A DNA stretch of 64,000 bases. Source: Puteibacter caeruleilacunae (GTDB lineage Bacteria; Bacteroidota; Bacteroidia; Bacteroidales; Prolixibacteraceae). Within the stretch, counting starts at the first letter, position 1; each line of letters opens with the position of its first letter. A program made the translations under genes and the position numbers. The DNA is taken from assembly GCA_005217565.1 (NCBI GenBank), contig SJCO01000001.1:623893-687892 (forward strand), given 5' to 3'. Positions 43,473 through 52,250 of the stretch are shown piece after piece. Under the pieces are notes generated by a model. The model was given only the letters and a program-made list of their open reading frames with translations. It had not been told where the DNA came from and did no database searches.

Positions 43473-45332
43473 ATGTCAAATAATCAATTTAGTATGAAAT
43501 ATATTGGAAAGCTTTTCATCCTAAGCCTGCTGATAGGTATGATCATCTCTTGTGAAGAGGTGAAGTTAGGAGGTGAGTTTTTGGATCAGCAACCAACACA
43601 GGTAGGTTTTACCACAGACTCAATGTTTACATCCAAGCAGAATGCCGATCAGGTTTTAACAAAGGCCTATTCGTATGCTAAATTCCCTTTCTTCTCATTT
43701 TTCTGGCCAGCCAGAATGAGTGGTTACGGTAAGGGAACATTAATGGATATTACTGACCTTGGACAACAATACGGACATAGTGGTGCAAAGATCTTGTATT
43801 ATACCGGAAACTATAGTGCAAGTAGTTACCACCCGATGGTTATGTATTCCTATCAATCGGTAAAAGAGGGAGAATCTAATGTTCCTGGAGATGGAGCATG
43901 GAATGCGATCAAGTATGCCAATAAATATCTTGATCATGTTGATGATATCCCCGATATGACAGATGAAGAGAAGAAAACCCGAAAAGGAGAAGCTCACTGT
44001 CTGATTGCGTATCGCTACATTGAGATGTTAAAGCACCTGGGGGGTGTTCCTTGGATTGGTAAAGCTTATGGAGTGAATGAAATTCCACTAACGCTTGAGC
44101 GAGAGAGCGTAGAGAGTTTGGTCAATAAGATTGTAGATATGCTCGATCTGGCGGCATCTGAATTGCCTTGGCATCACAGCTCATCTTCTGATCACTTGCG
44201 TTTTACCAAAGCTAGTGCCCTGGGATTTAAATTGGAGGTGCTGCTATTTGCTGCAAGTCCGATTTTTAATGCTGATGAACCTTATCATCCTGATGCAGCT
44301 CCATATCGTTATAATTGGTATGGCGACTATGATGTTGAGCGATGGAAACGTGCTGAAGCAGCCGGAAAAGAATTCATGGATGCTTTGACTGCCAATGGTT
44401 ACTATGAAATGGTAGAAGCAACTGGTACTACACATCGCGACTACCGACAGGCATATATTGATGGATATCACACAAGAGGAAAAAAAGAGTGCTTGTATTG
44501 TATTCTTCCAACGAAACAGGTATCAGAAGATGTTAAAACCGAATGGAATGAGTTGGCGATGTATGCACCTTGGTCGTATCGTGGAAACTCAGTATCACTG
44601 GAGTATGTGAATATGTTCCCAATGCTTGATGGAACTGATTTTCCTGCTGATTTTAATTGGAGTAATCCTCCATTTAATCCATTCTTCGATGCTGATGGAA
44701 ATCCTAACCGTGATCCTCGTCTTTATGAGACTGTATTGGTTAATGGTGATTATTATCAAAACAGAACTGCACAAATGTGGGCACAAGGGAATGGTTATCA
44801 AAAAGGACTTGATTTGGCGGCCAACAATCGTACTGCTTTTCACATGCGAAAGTTTATTCTGGAACGTAATAATGCAACATCAAGTGGTAAGCCTTTAAAT
44901 TATGCAGTACTTCGTTTGCCTGAGGTGTTTTTGAGCTATGCCGAAGCGATCAACGAAGCAAATGGTGCGCCTAATGCTACTGCTTATGAGATGATCAATA
45001 AGGTTCGTAATCGTGTGGGAATGCCTAACCTGCCAGCTGGAATGAATAAGGAGCAATTTAGAGCTGCACTTATAAAAGAACGTGCTCTGGAATTGGGATT
45101 TGAAGAATGTCGCTGGTTTGATCTTGTCCGATGGAAAATGGAAGGGAATCTTACTAAAAAGCTTCACGGGCTAAAGATTACCAAGAAGAATGATACAGCC
45201 TTTGCTTATAAAGTATTCGAACTTCCATCGCGCTATTGGATGACCAATTGGGATTCGAAATGGTTCTTCCAGGCTTTCCCAAATTCAGAGGTTGATAAGC
45301 AGTACGGATTAAGTCAAAATCCAGGTTGGTAA
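43473..45332 (+). CDS. SusD/RagB family glycan-binding lipoprotein, second copy
   Basis: A 619-residue lipoprotein with lipobox 'GMIISCEE' (Cys27 from this start; an ATG at 43494 would give a shorter leader). SusD features include 'CLIAYRYIEMLKHLGGVPWI', 'LRLPEVFLSYAEAINEANGA' and 'ERALELGFEECRWFDLVRWK'. It is longer than the other two SusD proteins in the window, with extra loops in the middle. It should cap the SusC encoded just upstream. The ligand is not known. Confidence 0.93.
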   Translation: MSNNQFSMKYIGKLFILSLLIGMIISCEEVKLGGEFLDQQPTQVGFTTDSMFTSKQNADQVLTKAYSYAKFPFFSFFWPARMSGYGKGTLMDITDLGQQYGHSGAKILYYTGNYSASSYHPMVMYSYQSVKEGESNVPGDGAWNAIKYANKYLDHVDDIPDMTDEEKKTRKGEAHCLIAYRYIEMLKHLGGVPWIGKAYGVNEIPLTLERESVESLVNKIVDMLDLAASELPWHHSSSSDHLRFTKASALGFKLEVLLFAASPIFNADEPYHPDAAPYRYNWYGDYDVERWKRAEAAGKEFMDALTANGYYEMVEATGTTHRDYRQAYIDGYHTRGKKECLYCILPTKQVSEDVKTEWNELAMYAPWSYRGNSVSLEYVNMFPMLDGTDFPADFNWSNPPFNPFFDADGNPNRDPRLYETVLVNGDYYQNRTAQMWAQGNGYQKGLDLAANNRTAFHMRKFILERNNATSSGKPLNYAVLRLPEVFLSYAEAINEANGAPNATAYEMINKVRNRVGMPNLPAGMNKEQFRAALIKERALELGFEECRWFDLVRWKMEGNLTKKLHGLKITKKNDTAFAYKVFELPSRYWMTNWDSKWFFQAFPNSEVDKQYGLSQNPGW

Positions 45333-45350
45333 TTTAGCCTGCATTATTCA

Positions 45351-45437
45351 TAAATTTTTGAAGATAAATCATAAACACGCTGTTATCCTGGGAATTGTTT
45401 AAATCTTAGATACAATGATCTTTTCTTCAAAAATTTA
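45351..45437. promoter_or_regulatory. 14-bp perfect inverted repeat before the third susC gene
   Basis: TAAATTTTTGAAGA at 45351-45364 and TCTTCAAAAATTTA at 45424-45437 are exact reverse complements separated by 59 bases. The pair lies between the second SusD gene and the third SusC gene, at the place where an internal promoter or transcript-end structure would be expected. It may be a regulator-binding pair or a long-range stem. Confidence 0.45.
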
Positions 45438-45581
45438 CCAAAAGTGCGTTTATTTCAGCACATCTACATCCTTGAAATCCCTTTGAAGTAGGAAACTACA
45501 TCGGCAGGTCCTTCAAGTCGTATATGCACTTAACTAAACGCATGAATAATACAGGTTAGAGAGACAATCTTTAAATCTAAT

Positions 45582-45600
45582 AATCTAAAGATCTTTTAAA
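45582..45600 (+). promoter_or_regulatory. Leader motif shared with the sulfatase gene at 33816
   Basis: AATCTAAAGATCTTTTAAA ends at the base before the G of GATG, one base before the start codon at 45602. It differs at one position from the copy at 33793-33811. Confidence 0.4.
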
Positions 45601-45601
45601 G

Positions 45602-48586
45602 ATGAAGAAGATATTAAATACATTAATTATAATTTGCTTGTTTGCCAGCCTGTCGTATGCTCAGCAGGTGATCAAAGGATCGGTGGTTGATAAGCAAGGG
45701 AACCCTATTGAGGGTGTAGAATTTTACGTTACAGGCGATATTCACAGTGTGGGAGTGAGTGACGAAAAAGGTGAGATCGTAACCAGTTCTCTAGAAGAAG
45801 AGATCACTTCTCTGAAGTATATAGTATCCAGTCCAGTTGCCTTGTCAGGTAAGGTTAGCATTGAGAATAATCAATTTAGTCTTGTGTTAGGTGAGGATAA
45901 TCAGGTAATACAACTCGGACGCGGATTGAATAAAACAACGAAGGAAAGCTCAATGGCTTCATCTACTATCTATGCTGATGAGCTGGAGCTTTCGTCAGAG
46001 GTAAATATAGCAAAAGCATTGTATGGGCGTTTGGCTGGTCTAACGGTTATGCAACCTGCTGGAGATCATTTAAATGGTTCTCCTTCATTATTAGTACGTG
46101 GACAGAACTCGTTCAATAACAACGCTCCGTTGATTTTAATTGACGGACTGGAACGCGACCTCACATTTGTAACACTACCGGAAATAGAATCGGTAACGGT
46201 GTTGAAAGATGCTGTGGCATCTGCTATCTATGGAGTAAAGGGTGCTAACGGCGTTATTCAAATTACCACAAAACGTGGAGCAAAGGGTAGGACTAAAGTG
46301 TCGGCTTCATATAAGCATAATCTTTACACTCCTTTTAGAGAGGCAAAGATGGTTGATGCACCTTCCTATGCTAAATTGTATAACGAAGCGCTTGCAAATG
46401 ATGGTTTAGATGCCATGTATTCTGATGCACAGATTGCTGCGTTTGAATCAGGAAAATATCCTTATGCATTTCCTAATACCAATTGGTATAAAGAGGTATA
46501 TGAGGATCAAAGTTTAGGCCACCTAATGGATATTACCGCCAAAGGTGGAAGTAACAATTTTAGTTACTTTACTGCAGTTACCTATTCAAAGGAGAACGGA
46601 CTCTTCAAGGGATCACCCCTTTCATCGAGAGAGGATCATAAACTGATGAAGACTGGGATGAATGTGAGAGCTAATATTGATGTAGCTGTTCATCAAAATA
46701 CAAAGTTTCAGTTGAATGTGATGGCTCGCTTGAATGAGTATGATGAGCCACGTAAAGGAATGAATGCTGTAGCTGCAAGTGTTTATGATATTCCAGCATC
46801 AGCATTCCCAGTGGTTAGTCCGAATGGTGTATTTGCCAGTTCTCAGTTTTATCAGAAGAATCCTGTGGCGTTGGCTAGTTTCTCAGGATATAACAAACGA
46901 AGAGATCAGGGTGTATTTGCTGATTTTAGGTTAAAACAAGATCTTTCATTGATCTTACCAGGTTTGTCGGCTGAAGGATTATTGGGATATGATTATAACT
47001 CACGAGTGCTAGATTTTGGCGACAGAAACTATGCCTACGAAGTGATTACTCCATATATCGATGAGGCCGGAGCTGTTACAACAACAATCGTCCAATTTGG
47101 AGAGGATACTCCATTAGAAGAAAATGATACTCAGTTAAGTACATTTACCAACCAGAACCTGGAAGGTCGATTAAGTTATGAGCGTAGTTTTGGTGATTTA
47201 GATTTAAACTCATCAATCGTTTATGAGCAGTCGACTTACATGAGACGAGGACGTAACAATACCGATAAAACGCAGTCGTTTGTAGGTTTTGCGTCTTTAG
47301 TCTATGCGCAGAAATACCTATTGGATGTTGTGGCGAATTATTCAAGTAGTGCTGTGATGCCTTCGGGAGATCGCTTTAAATTTTATCCTGCATTATCGGC
47401 TGGATGGATTGTTTCAGAAGAGGACTTCATGGATAGTGAAAAGGTAGATTATTTGAAGATAAGGGCTTCAGCCGGACTTTCAGGTGACGACAATATCGAA
47501 AATGATTTGTTCCGTCAATATTACTCAGGTGGAGGGACCTATTATTTTGGCGATAATATCAGCGGTGCCGGGGGTATTAAAGAAGGTAAGTTGCCAGTTA
47601 TCGGACTGACTTATGAGTTGGTTAAGAAGGCAAACTTTGGATTCGATTTAGAAGCCTACAACAAGCGTCTTTCCCTTTCTGCAGATGTGTTCTTTGAACG
47701 AAGAGAAGATATGTTGGTGAGTGGTTCAAATGTGATTTCTGGTGTATTAGGTTTGGCTGCTTCACAACAGGTAAATGGAATAGTTGAAAATAAAGGATTC
47801 GAATTAACAGCAAGTTGGAACGATAAGGTTGGTGATTTTGAATATGGTATTTCAGGAAATCTGGCGTTTGCACGAAATGAGATCATCGAAAACAACGAAG
47901 GATACGTTCCTTTCGATTATTTGTCGAAAAAAGGCGGAAGTCTTGGTGCTAATTATGGCTTAGAGGCCTTGGGATTCTTTAGCGATGAGCAGGATATTCA
48001 GAATTCTCCAGAGCAAGTATTCTCAGCTGTAAAACCTGGGGACATAAAATATAAGGATCAAAACGATGATAACATCATTGATGAGAATGATGTTGTTCGT
48101 TATGGTGAATCAGGAGCAAGACCAGAGTTGTATTATGGATTTCAGATAAACCTAGGTTATAAAGATTTTGGGGTGAATGCTAATTTCCAGGGAGTAGCTA
48201 ATCGTACATTATATACCAGTTCGAAGAATATCTTTTTCCCAATGAAGAATGGTTCTAATATTTCAGAATACTATGTGAACGAGGGGCAGTGGACTGCGGC
48301 AACGAAAGCTGTTGCTAATATGCCAAGACTAACAACAATGGATAATGCGAATAATTTTCGCCCTGGTACACATTGGTTTGTGAATGGATCATACTTAAAA
48401 TTGAGAAACCTTGAGGTGTATTATAACCTAAAGAATATCCAGGATACAGGAATCAATGCACGCTTGTTTGTGCGTGGTGCGAATGTATTTTCAATTGATG
48501 ATTTGAAAGATTTTGATCCGGAGAATATCAAAGCTGGTTATCCTTCTGTATCAACGTGGAGTATTGGTGCTAAGTTGAACTTCTAA
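45602..48586 (+). CDS. SusC/RagA TonB-dependent outer-membrane transporter, third copy (divergent N-terminus)
   Basis: A 994-residue transporter with signal peptide 'LIIICLFASLSYAQQ'. The carboxypeptidase-regulatory-like domain begins 'VIKGSVVDKQGNPIEGVEFY' but is unlike the others afterwards. Where the canonical DEVVVxGYG stretch is expected, 'NQVIQLGRGLNKTTKESSMA' appears instead. The plug is normal: 'LIDGLERDLTFVTLPEIESV' and 'ASAIYGVKGANGVIQITTKR'. The barrel ends in 'KLNF'. There is no STN domain. It pairs with the SusD 41 bases downstream. It is a more distant relative of the second SusC than expected for a recent duplication. Confidence 0.93.
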   Translation: MKKILNTLIIICLFASLSYAQQVIKGSVVDKQGNPIEGVEFYVTGDIHSVGVSDEKGEIVTSSLEEEITSLKYIVSSPVALSGKVSIENNQFSLVLGEDNQVIQLGRGLNKTTKESSMASSTIYADELELSSEVNIAKALYGRLAGLTVMQPAGDHLNGSPSLLVRGQNSFNNNAPLILIDGLERDLTFVTLPEIESVTVLKDAVASAIYGVKGANGVIQITTKRGAKGRTKVSASYKHNLYTPFREAKMVDAPSYAKLYNEALANDGLDAMYSDAQIAAFESGKYPYAFPNTNWYKEVYEDQSLGHLMDITAKGGSNNFSYFTAVTYSKENGLFKGSPLSSREDHKLMKTGMNVRANIDVAVHQNTKFQLNVMARLNEYDEPRKGMNAVAASVYDIPASAFPVVSPNGVFASSQFYQKNPVALASFSGYNKRRDQGVFADFRLKQDLSLILPGLSAEGLLGYDYNSRVLDFGDRNYAYEVITPYIDEAGAVTTTIVQFGEDTPLEENDTQLSTFTNQNLEGRLSYERSFGDLDLNSSIVYEQSTYMRRGRNNTDKTQSFVGFASLVYAQKYLLDVVANYSSSAVMPSGDRFKFYPALSAGWIVSEEDFMDSEKVDYLKIRASAGLSGDDNIENDLFRQYYSGGGTYYFGDNISGAGGIKEGKLPVIGLTYELVKKANFGFDLEAYNKRLSLSADVFFERREDMLVSGSNVISGVLGLAASQQVNGIVENKGFELTASWNDKVGDFEYGISGNLAFARNEIIENNEGYVPFDYLSKKGGSLGANYGLEALGFFSDEQDIQNSPEQVFSAVKPGDIKYKDQNDDNIIDENDVVRYGESGARPELYYGFQINLGYKDFGVNANFQGVANRTLYTSSKNIFFPMKNGSNISEYYVNEGQWTAATKAVANMPRLTTMDNANNFRPGTHWFVNGSYLKLRNLEVYYNLKNIQDTGINARLFVRGANVFSIDDLKDFDPENIKAGYPSVSTWSIGAKLNF

Positions 48587-48627
48587 GGAAAAGGTAAAAT
48601 ATTTATTAATCTTAAAATTTGAGAGAG

Positions 48628-50307
48628 ATGAAAACTATATATTCCCTGTCGTTATTGGTGATCGGAACGCTGCTCTTTACAGGGTGCGATCATCTTGACT
48701 TTGATGAGTCAGTAGGGGAGCCTAAAGAGTATTTTTATGCTTATATGTCGACGACCAATCAGTTGGTGAACTATCATTATTCGATGTTATATCAGGATTT
48801 TGGAGTTGTTGATGAAGCAATGCTTGATTGTGCAACAGATGACGCTGAATATGTTTATTCAGATTCAAAGATCCAGTCGTTTAACGATGGCAGTTGGAGT
48901 GCAATGAAGACAAGAGATGATCGTTGGAGCATCTCTTATAACGCTATTCGTTCAATTAATGATTTTCTGAAAACATTTGCAGAAACTGACTTCTCGAAGT
49001 TTAAGTACAATGATACTTTTGATGAGTCGTTCAAGAAGCTGGAATCATTGCCTTATGAGGCTCGTTTGTTACGCGCCATTTACTTATTTGATCTGGCAAA
49101 AAGATATGGTGATATACCAATGCCTTTAACGGTATTAACTCCAGACGAGGCTAATGCTATTGTCCCAACTTCTTTTGATGACGTGATCGATTTTATCGTT
49201 GATGAATGCGACGCAACAGCAGCTGAATTACCATGGGTGTATACTGCCGAGCTGGGGGAAACTGGTCGTGTGACAAAAGGTGTTGCAATGGCATTGAAGT
49301 CGAGGGCTTTATTATTTGCTGCCAGTAAACTACATAATTCAGCAGGAGAGAGCTCTAAATGGACGTTGGCTGCTCAGGCTGCAAAGGAGCTTATTGATGA
49401 GCAACAGTATGAGTTGGAAAGTAATGTTGCCAAGAATATAACAAATCTTGTTACTTCTAAATCTAAGGAGCTAATTATGGTTCGTAGAAATAGTGACAGT
49501 AACAAGTTCGAAAAGTTGAATTTCCCAATTGGATACGAGGGAGGGAATACCGGTGTGTGTCCTACACAGAATCTGGTTGATGCCTTTCAAACGAAGAATG
49601 GTTATGATGTAACATTAACCTCCAGCGGCTGGGTAAGTAATGATTCGGATTTTGAAGAAAATGAACCTTTTGCCAATAGAGATCCTCGTATGAGCAAAGC
49701 TTTGTTGTATAACGGACAGTCTTTTAAAGGTAGAGCAATAGAGGCTTATGAAGGAGGACTAGACGGATTGCCAATTCAGGGAGCATCGTTGACCGGATAC
49801 TATCTAAGGAAGTATTTAATTGAGGATTTGAACCTAAGTCCTGGTATCAATGAAAAGGGAAAACACCATTGGATTGTATTCCGATATGCTGAGATTTTAT
49901 TGAATTATGCCGAAGCAATGAATGAAGCTTATGGTCCTGATTATACTGATGCAACCTTCACTATGTCGGCTGTTGATGCGTTAAATCTAGTTCGTGGAAG
50001 AGCAGAGATGCCGCTTGTGACGGCTGGCTTAACCAAGGAACAATTTACAACAGTGTTGCGTAGAGAGCGTAGAGTAGAATTTGCATTTGAAGGCATGAGA
50101 TTCTGGGATGTACGTCGTTGGATGATTGGTAATGAGACTCAAAAAGCTATTTATGGGGCTGCCATTACTATGAATGAAGACGGTGAAACATCATATGCAT
50201 TAAAGCTTATTGAGGAAAGGAATTGGAATGAGAAAATGAACCTTTTTCCAATACCTCAACAAGAGTTATATATTAATCCTAACCTGGAACAAAACACAGG
50301 ATGGTAA
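48628..50307 (+). CDS. SusD/RagB family glycan-binding lipoprotein, third copy
   Basis: A 559-residue lipoprotein, starting at the ATG at 48628 (a TTG nine bases earlier is in frame). Lipobox 'LLFTGCDH' gives Cys20. SusD features are 'EARLLRAIYLFDLAKRYGDI', 'FRYAEILLNYAEAMNEAYGP', 'RRERRVEFAFEGMRFWDVRR' and 'IPQQELYINPNLEQNTGW' at the C-terminus. It works with the third SusC. A hairpin just after the stop separates it from the GH87 gene. Confidence 0.93.
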   Translation: MKTIYSLSLLVIGTLLFTGCDHLDFDESVGEPKEYFYAYMSTTNQLVNYHYSMLYQDFGVVDEAMLDCATDDAEYVYSDSKIQSFNDGSWSAMKTRDDRWSISYNAIRSINDFLKTFAETDFSKFKYNDTFDESFKKLESLPYEARLLRAIYLFDLAKRYGDIPMPLTVLTPDEANAIVPTSFDDVIDFIVDECDATAAELPWVYTAELGETGRVTKGVAMALKSRALLFAASKLHNSAGESSKWTLAAQAAKELIDEQQYELESNVAKNITNLVTSKSKELIMVRRNSDSNKFEKLNFPIGYEGGNTGVCPTQNLVDAFQTKNGYDVTLTSSGWVSNDSDFEENEPFANRDPRMSKALLYNGQSFKGRAIEAYEGGLDGLPIQGASLTGYYLRKYLIEDLNLSPGINEKGKHHWIVFRYAEILLNYAEAMNEAYGPDYTDATFTMSAVDALNLVRGRAEMPLVTAGLTKEQFTTVLRRERRVEFAFEGMRFWDVRRWMIGNETQKAIYGAAITMNEDGETSYALKLIEERNWNEKMNLFPIPQQELYINPNLEQNTGW

Positions 50308-50316
50308 AAGCGTATG

Positions 50317-50340
50317 CCCGTGGAGGTTTTCCTTCACGGG
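50317..50340 (+). terminator. Short hairpin after the third SusC/SusD pair
   Basis: CCCGTGGAGG/CCTTCACGGG, a 10-bp stem with a TTTT loop and one G-T pair, starting ten bases after the SusD stop. It is followed by ATATTCTTAATATTTTT. It may be a partial terminator that lowers expression of the GH87 gene relative to susCD. Confidence 0.6.
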
Positions 50341-50366
50341 ATATTCTTAATATTTTTACAATTACA

Positions 50367-52133
50367 ATGAAGATGATTAAATCACAAATTGTCAGATTAT
50401 TAGTTGTTGGTTTGTTATTGCCACTGCCAGGCGTATCACAGCAGATATCTCAGCGTGGAGCTTACACCATGCCTTATGCCCGATATGAAGCAGATGCGGG
50501 AGCATATGGTAGAGAGGCATTGATTGAAGGACCATCATATAACCAGCATTTACTGGCTTCAGAGGCCTCGCAGAAGAAGTATGTTGCATTGAAAAAAGAT
50601 GGTGCTTTTGTTCAGTGGACATTGAATGAGGCTTCAGATGCTTTCAATATACGCTTTACATTGCCCGATTCTGACGACGGAACTGGAACAACAGGAACTG
50701 TTGGAGTATATGTGAATGAAACGTTGGTTGGAAAGCTTGAATTGACATCATTTCATGCGTGGCAGTATTTTGATAAGTCAGAGGGAAGTGATCGTCATCC
50801 TACCAATGATTCTTCAGTTGGCAATCCACGAATGCGTTTTGATGAGGAACGATTTATATTGCCAGCACAAGCAAATGAAGGTGATGTAATAAAGCTTGAA
50901 AAACTAGATGGACCTGAATGTGGAATTGACTTCATCGAAACAGAAGTAATTCCTGATGAGATTCAGAAACCCAGAGGATTTATCAGCGTAACTGACAGAA
51001 AGTTTGGAGCAATAGCCGACGATGATAAGGATGATGTTAAGGCGTTTGAGAAAGCCATTGATTATGCTTCGAAACATGATGTTGGTATTTATATTCCCAA
51101 GGGGAAGTATCTGTTAAGCAAAGCGCTTAAAATTACGACCGATAATATGGCCTTACAAGGTGCCGGGATATGGTATACACATCTTCATTGGACAGGGTAT
51201 TCAGAACAAAAATCTTCAGGAGGAATATTTGGAACAGGTAATAATGCTCATGTAAGTCACTTTTATATGACCTCTAACCTTAACAATAGAGGTGGTGGTT
51301 ATCGAGCATTCAGTAAGCACTGGGGACAGAACTCAGTGATTGAAAATATTTGGTTAAGCCATTTCTCTGTAGGTTTCTGGACTGCTGCAGGGTATTCTAA
51401 AACAACGAAAGATATTGCTGATCATCTGGTGATCCGTAACTGTCGTATACGCAATACCTATGCTGATGGGTGTAACTTTGCCCGTGGAGCAAGTAACTGT
51501 GTATTGGAATTTTGTGACTTCAGGAATAATGGAGATGATGCTATGGCTACAGTATCGCATGCGCCTGAGATTGTTGGTCCTTGCACCAATAATGAGTTTC
51601 GCTTCAATACCGTTGAATTTGTTACTCGCGCAGCCGGAATAGGGATCTTTGGAGGACAGCAACATAAGGTTCATCATTGCATCATTAGAGATAATTTCTC
51701 TGGAGCAGGCATACGTGTCAATTCAACATTCCCGGCATTCCCATATGTCGATAGTTCTTTAATCGAAATCTATGAAATGACGGTAGAGCGCTGTGGAACA
51801 CGTAAGGCATTATGGAACCAAAGTATTGGAGCAATTAATCTGTTAACCTGGCATTATGACGTGAAGGGAATTAAGCTTTCAGATATTGATGTTATCGATG
51901 CTCAGCAAGATGGAGTTCTTATTTTCAGAAGCGATGACAAGGCAACCATGACAAAAGTATATCTTGAGAATATTCATATTCGTGGAACAGGAATAGATCA
52001 GGAAGGAGCTGGTTACGGTATTCGTGTTTCTGATAATTGTACCGGATGGGTAAAAATTAAGAATATAACTTTCGAAGGAATTAAGAGTGACGACATCATT
52101 GAAAATGCACCTCATTTTCAATTACGGAGGTAA
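50367..52133 (+). CDS. GH87-like alpha-1,3-glucanase (mycodextranase type), exported
   Basis: A 588-residue protein. I start it at the ATG at 50367, which gives a signal peptide ('LLVVGLLLPLPGVSQQ'); an earlier ATG at 50301 overlaps the SusD stop and a hairpin. Residues about 30-200 form a beta-sandwich like that attached to GH87 enzymes ('RYEADAGAYGREALIEGPSY'). The rest is a right-handed beta-helix with 'LQGAGIWYTHLHW', a close match to the 'RGAGMWYT' of the family. Asp367 in 'YADGCN' and Asp390-Asp391 in 'GDDA' keep the 23/24 spacing of the three catalytic aspartates of the Bacillus enzyme Agl-KA (Asp1067, 1090, 1091, from memory). It should cut internal alpha-1,3-glucosidic links outside the inner membrane. 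Confidence 0.8.
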   Translation: MKMIKSQIVRLLVVGLLLPLPGVSQQISQRGAYTMPYARYEADAGAYGREALIEGPSYNQHLLASEASQKKYVALKKDGAFVQWTLNEASDAFNIRFTLPDSDDGTGTTGTVGVYVNETLVGKLELTSFHAWQYFDKSEGSDRHPTNDSSVGNPRMRFDEERFILPAQANEGDVIKLEKLDGPECGIDFIETEVIPDEIQKPRGFISVTDRKFGAIADDDKDDVKAFEKAIDYASKHDVGIYIPKGKYLLSKALKITTDNMALQGAGIWYTHLHWTGYSEQKSSGGIFGTGNNAHVSHFYMTSNLNNRGGGYRAFSKHWGQNSVIENIWLSHFSVGFWTAAGYSKTTKDIADHLVIRNCRIRNTYADGCNFARGASNCVLEFCDFRNNGDDAMATVSHAPEIVGPCTNNEFRFNTVEFVTRAAGIGIFGGQQHKVHHCIIRDNFSGAGIRVNSTFPAFPYVDSSLIEIYEMTVERCGTRKALWNQSIGAINLLTWHYDVKGIKLSDIDVIDAQQDGVLIFRSDDKATMTKVYLENIHIRGTGIDQEGAGYGIRVSDNCTGWVKIKNITFEGIKSDDIIENAPHFQLRR

Positions 52134-52250
52134 GTCGCTTCAATGATGCGTATTCTGTGCTTTTACAGCAAGTGAAGGTTACATATGAACAACTTGTTTA
52201 AGCCGTGCAAATCTATTTTTGAGACTCAAATATTGAAATGATAATCAGGT

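Noticed and set aside
50301-50366. Earlier ATG for the GH87-like gene, overlapping the SusD stop
   Set aside because: It runs through a terminator-like hairpin and places 22 charged or polar residues before the signal peptide.
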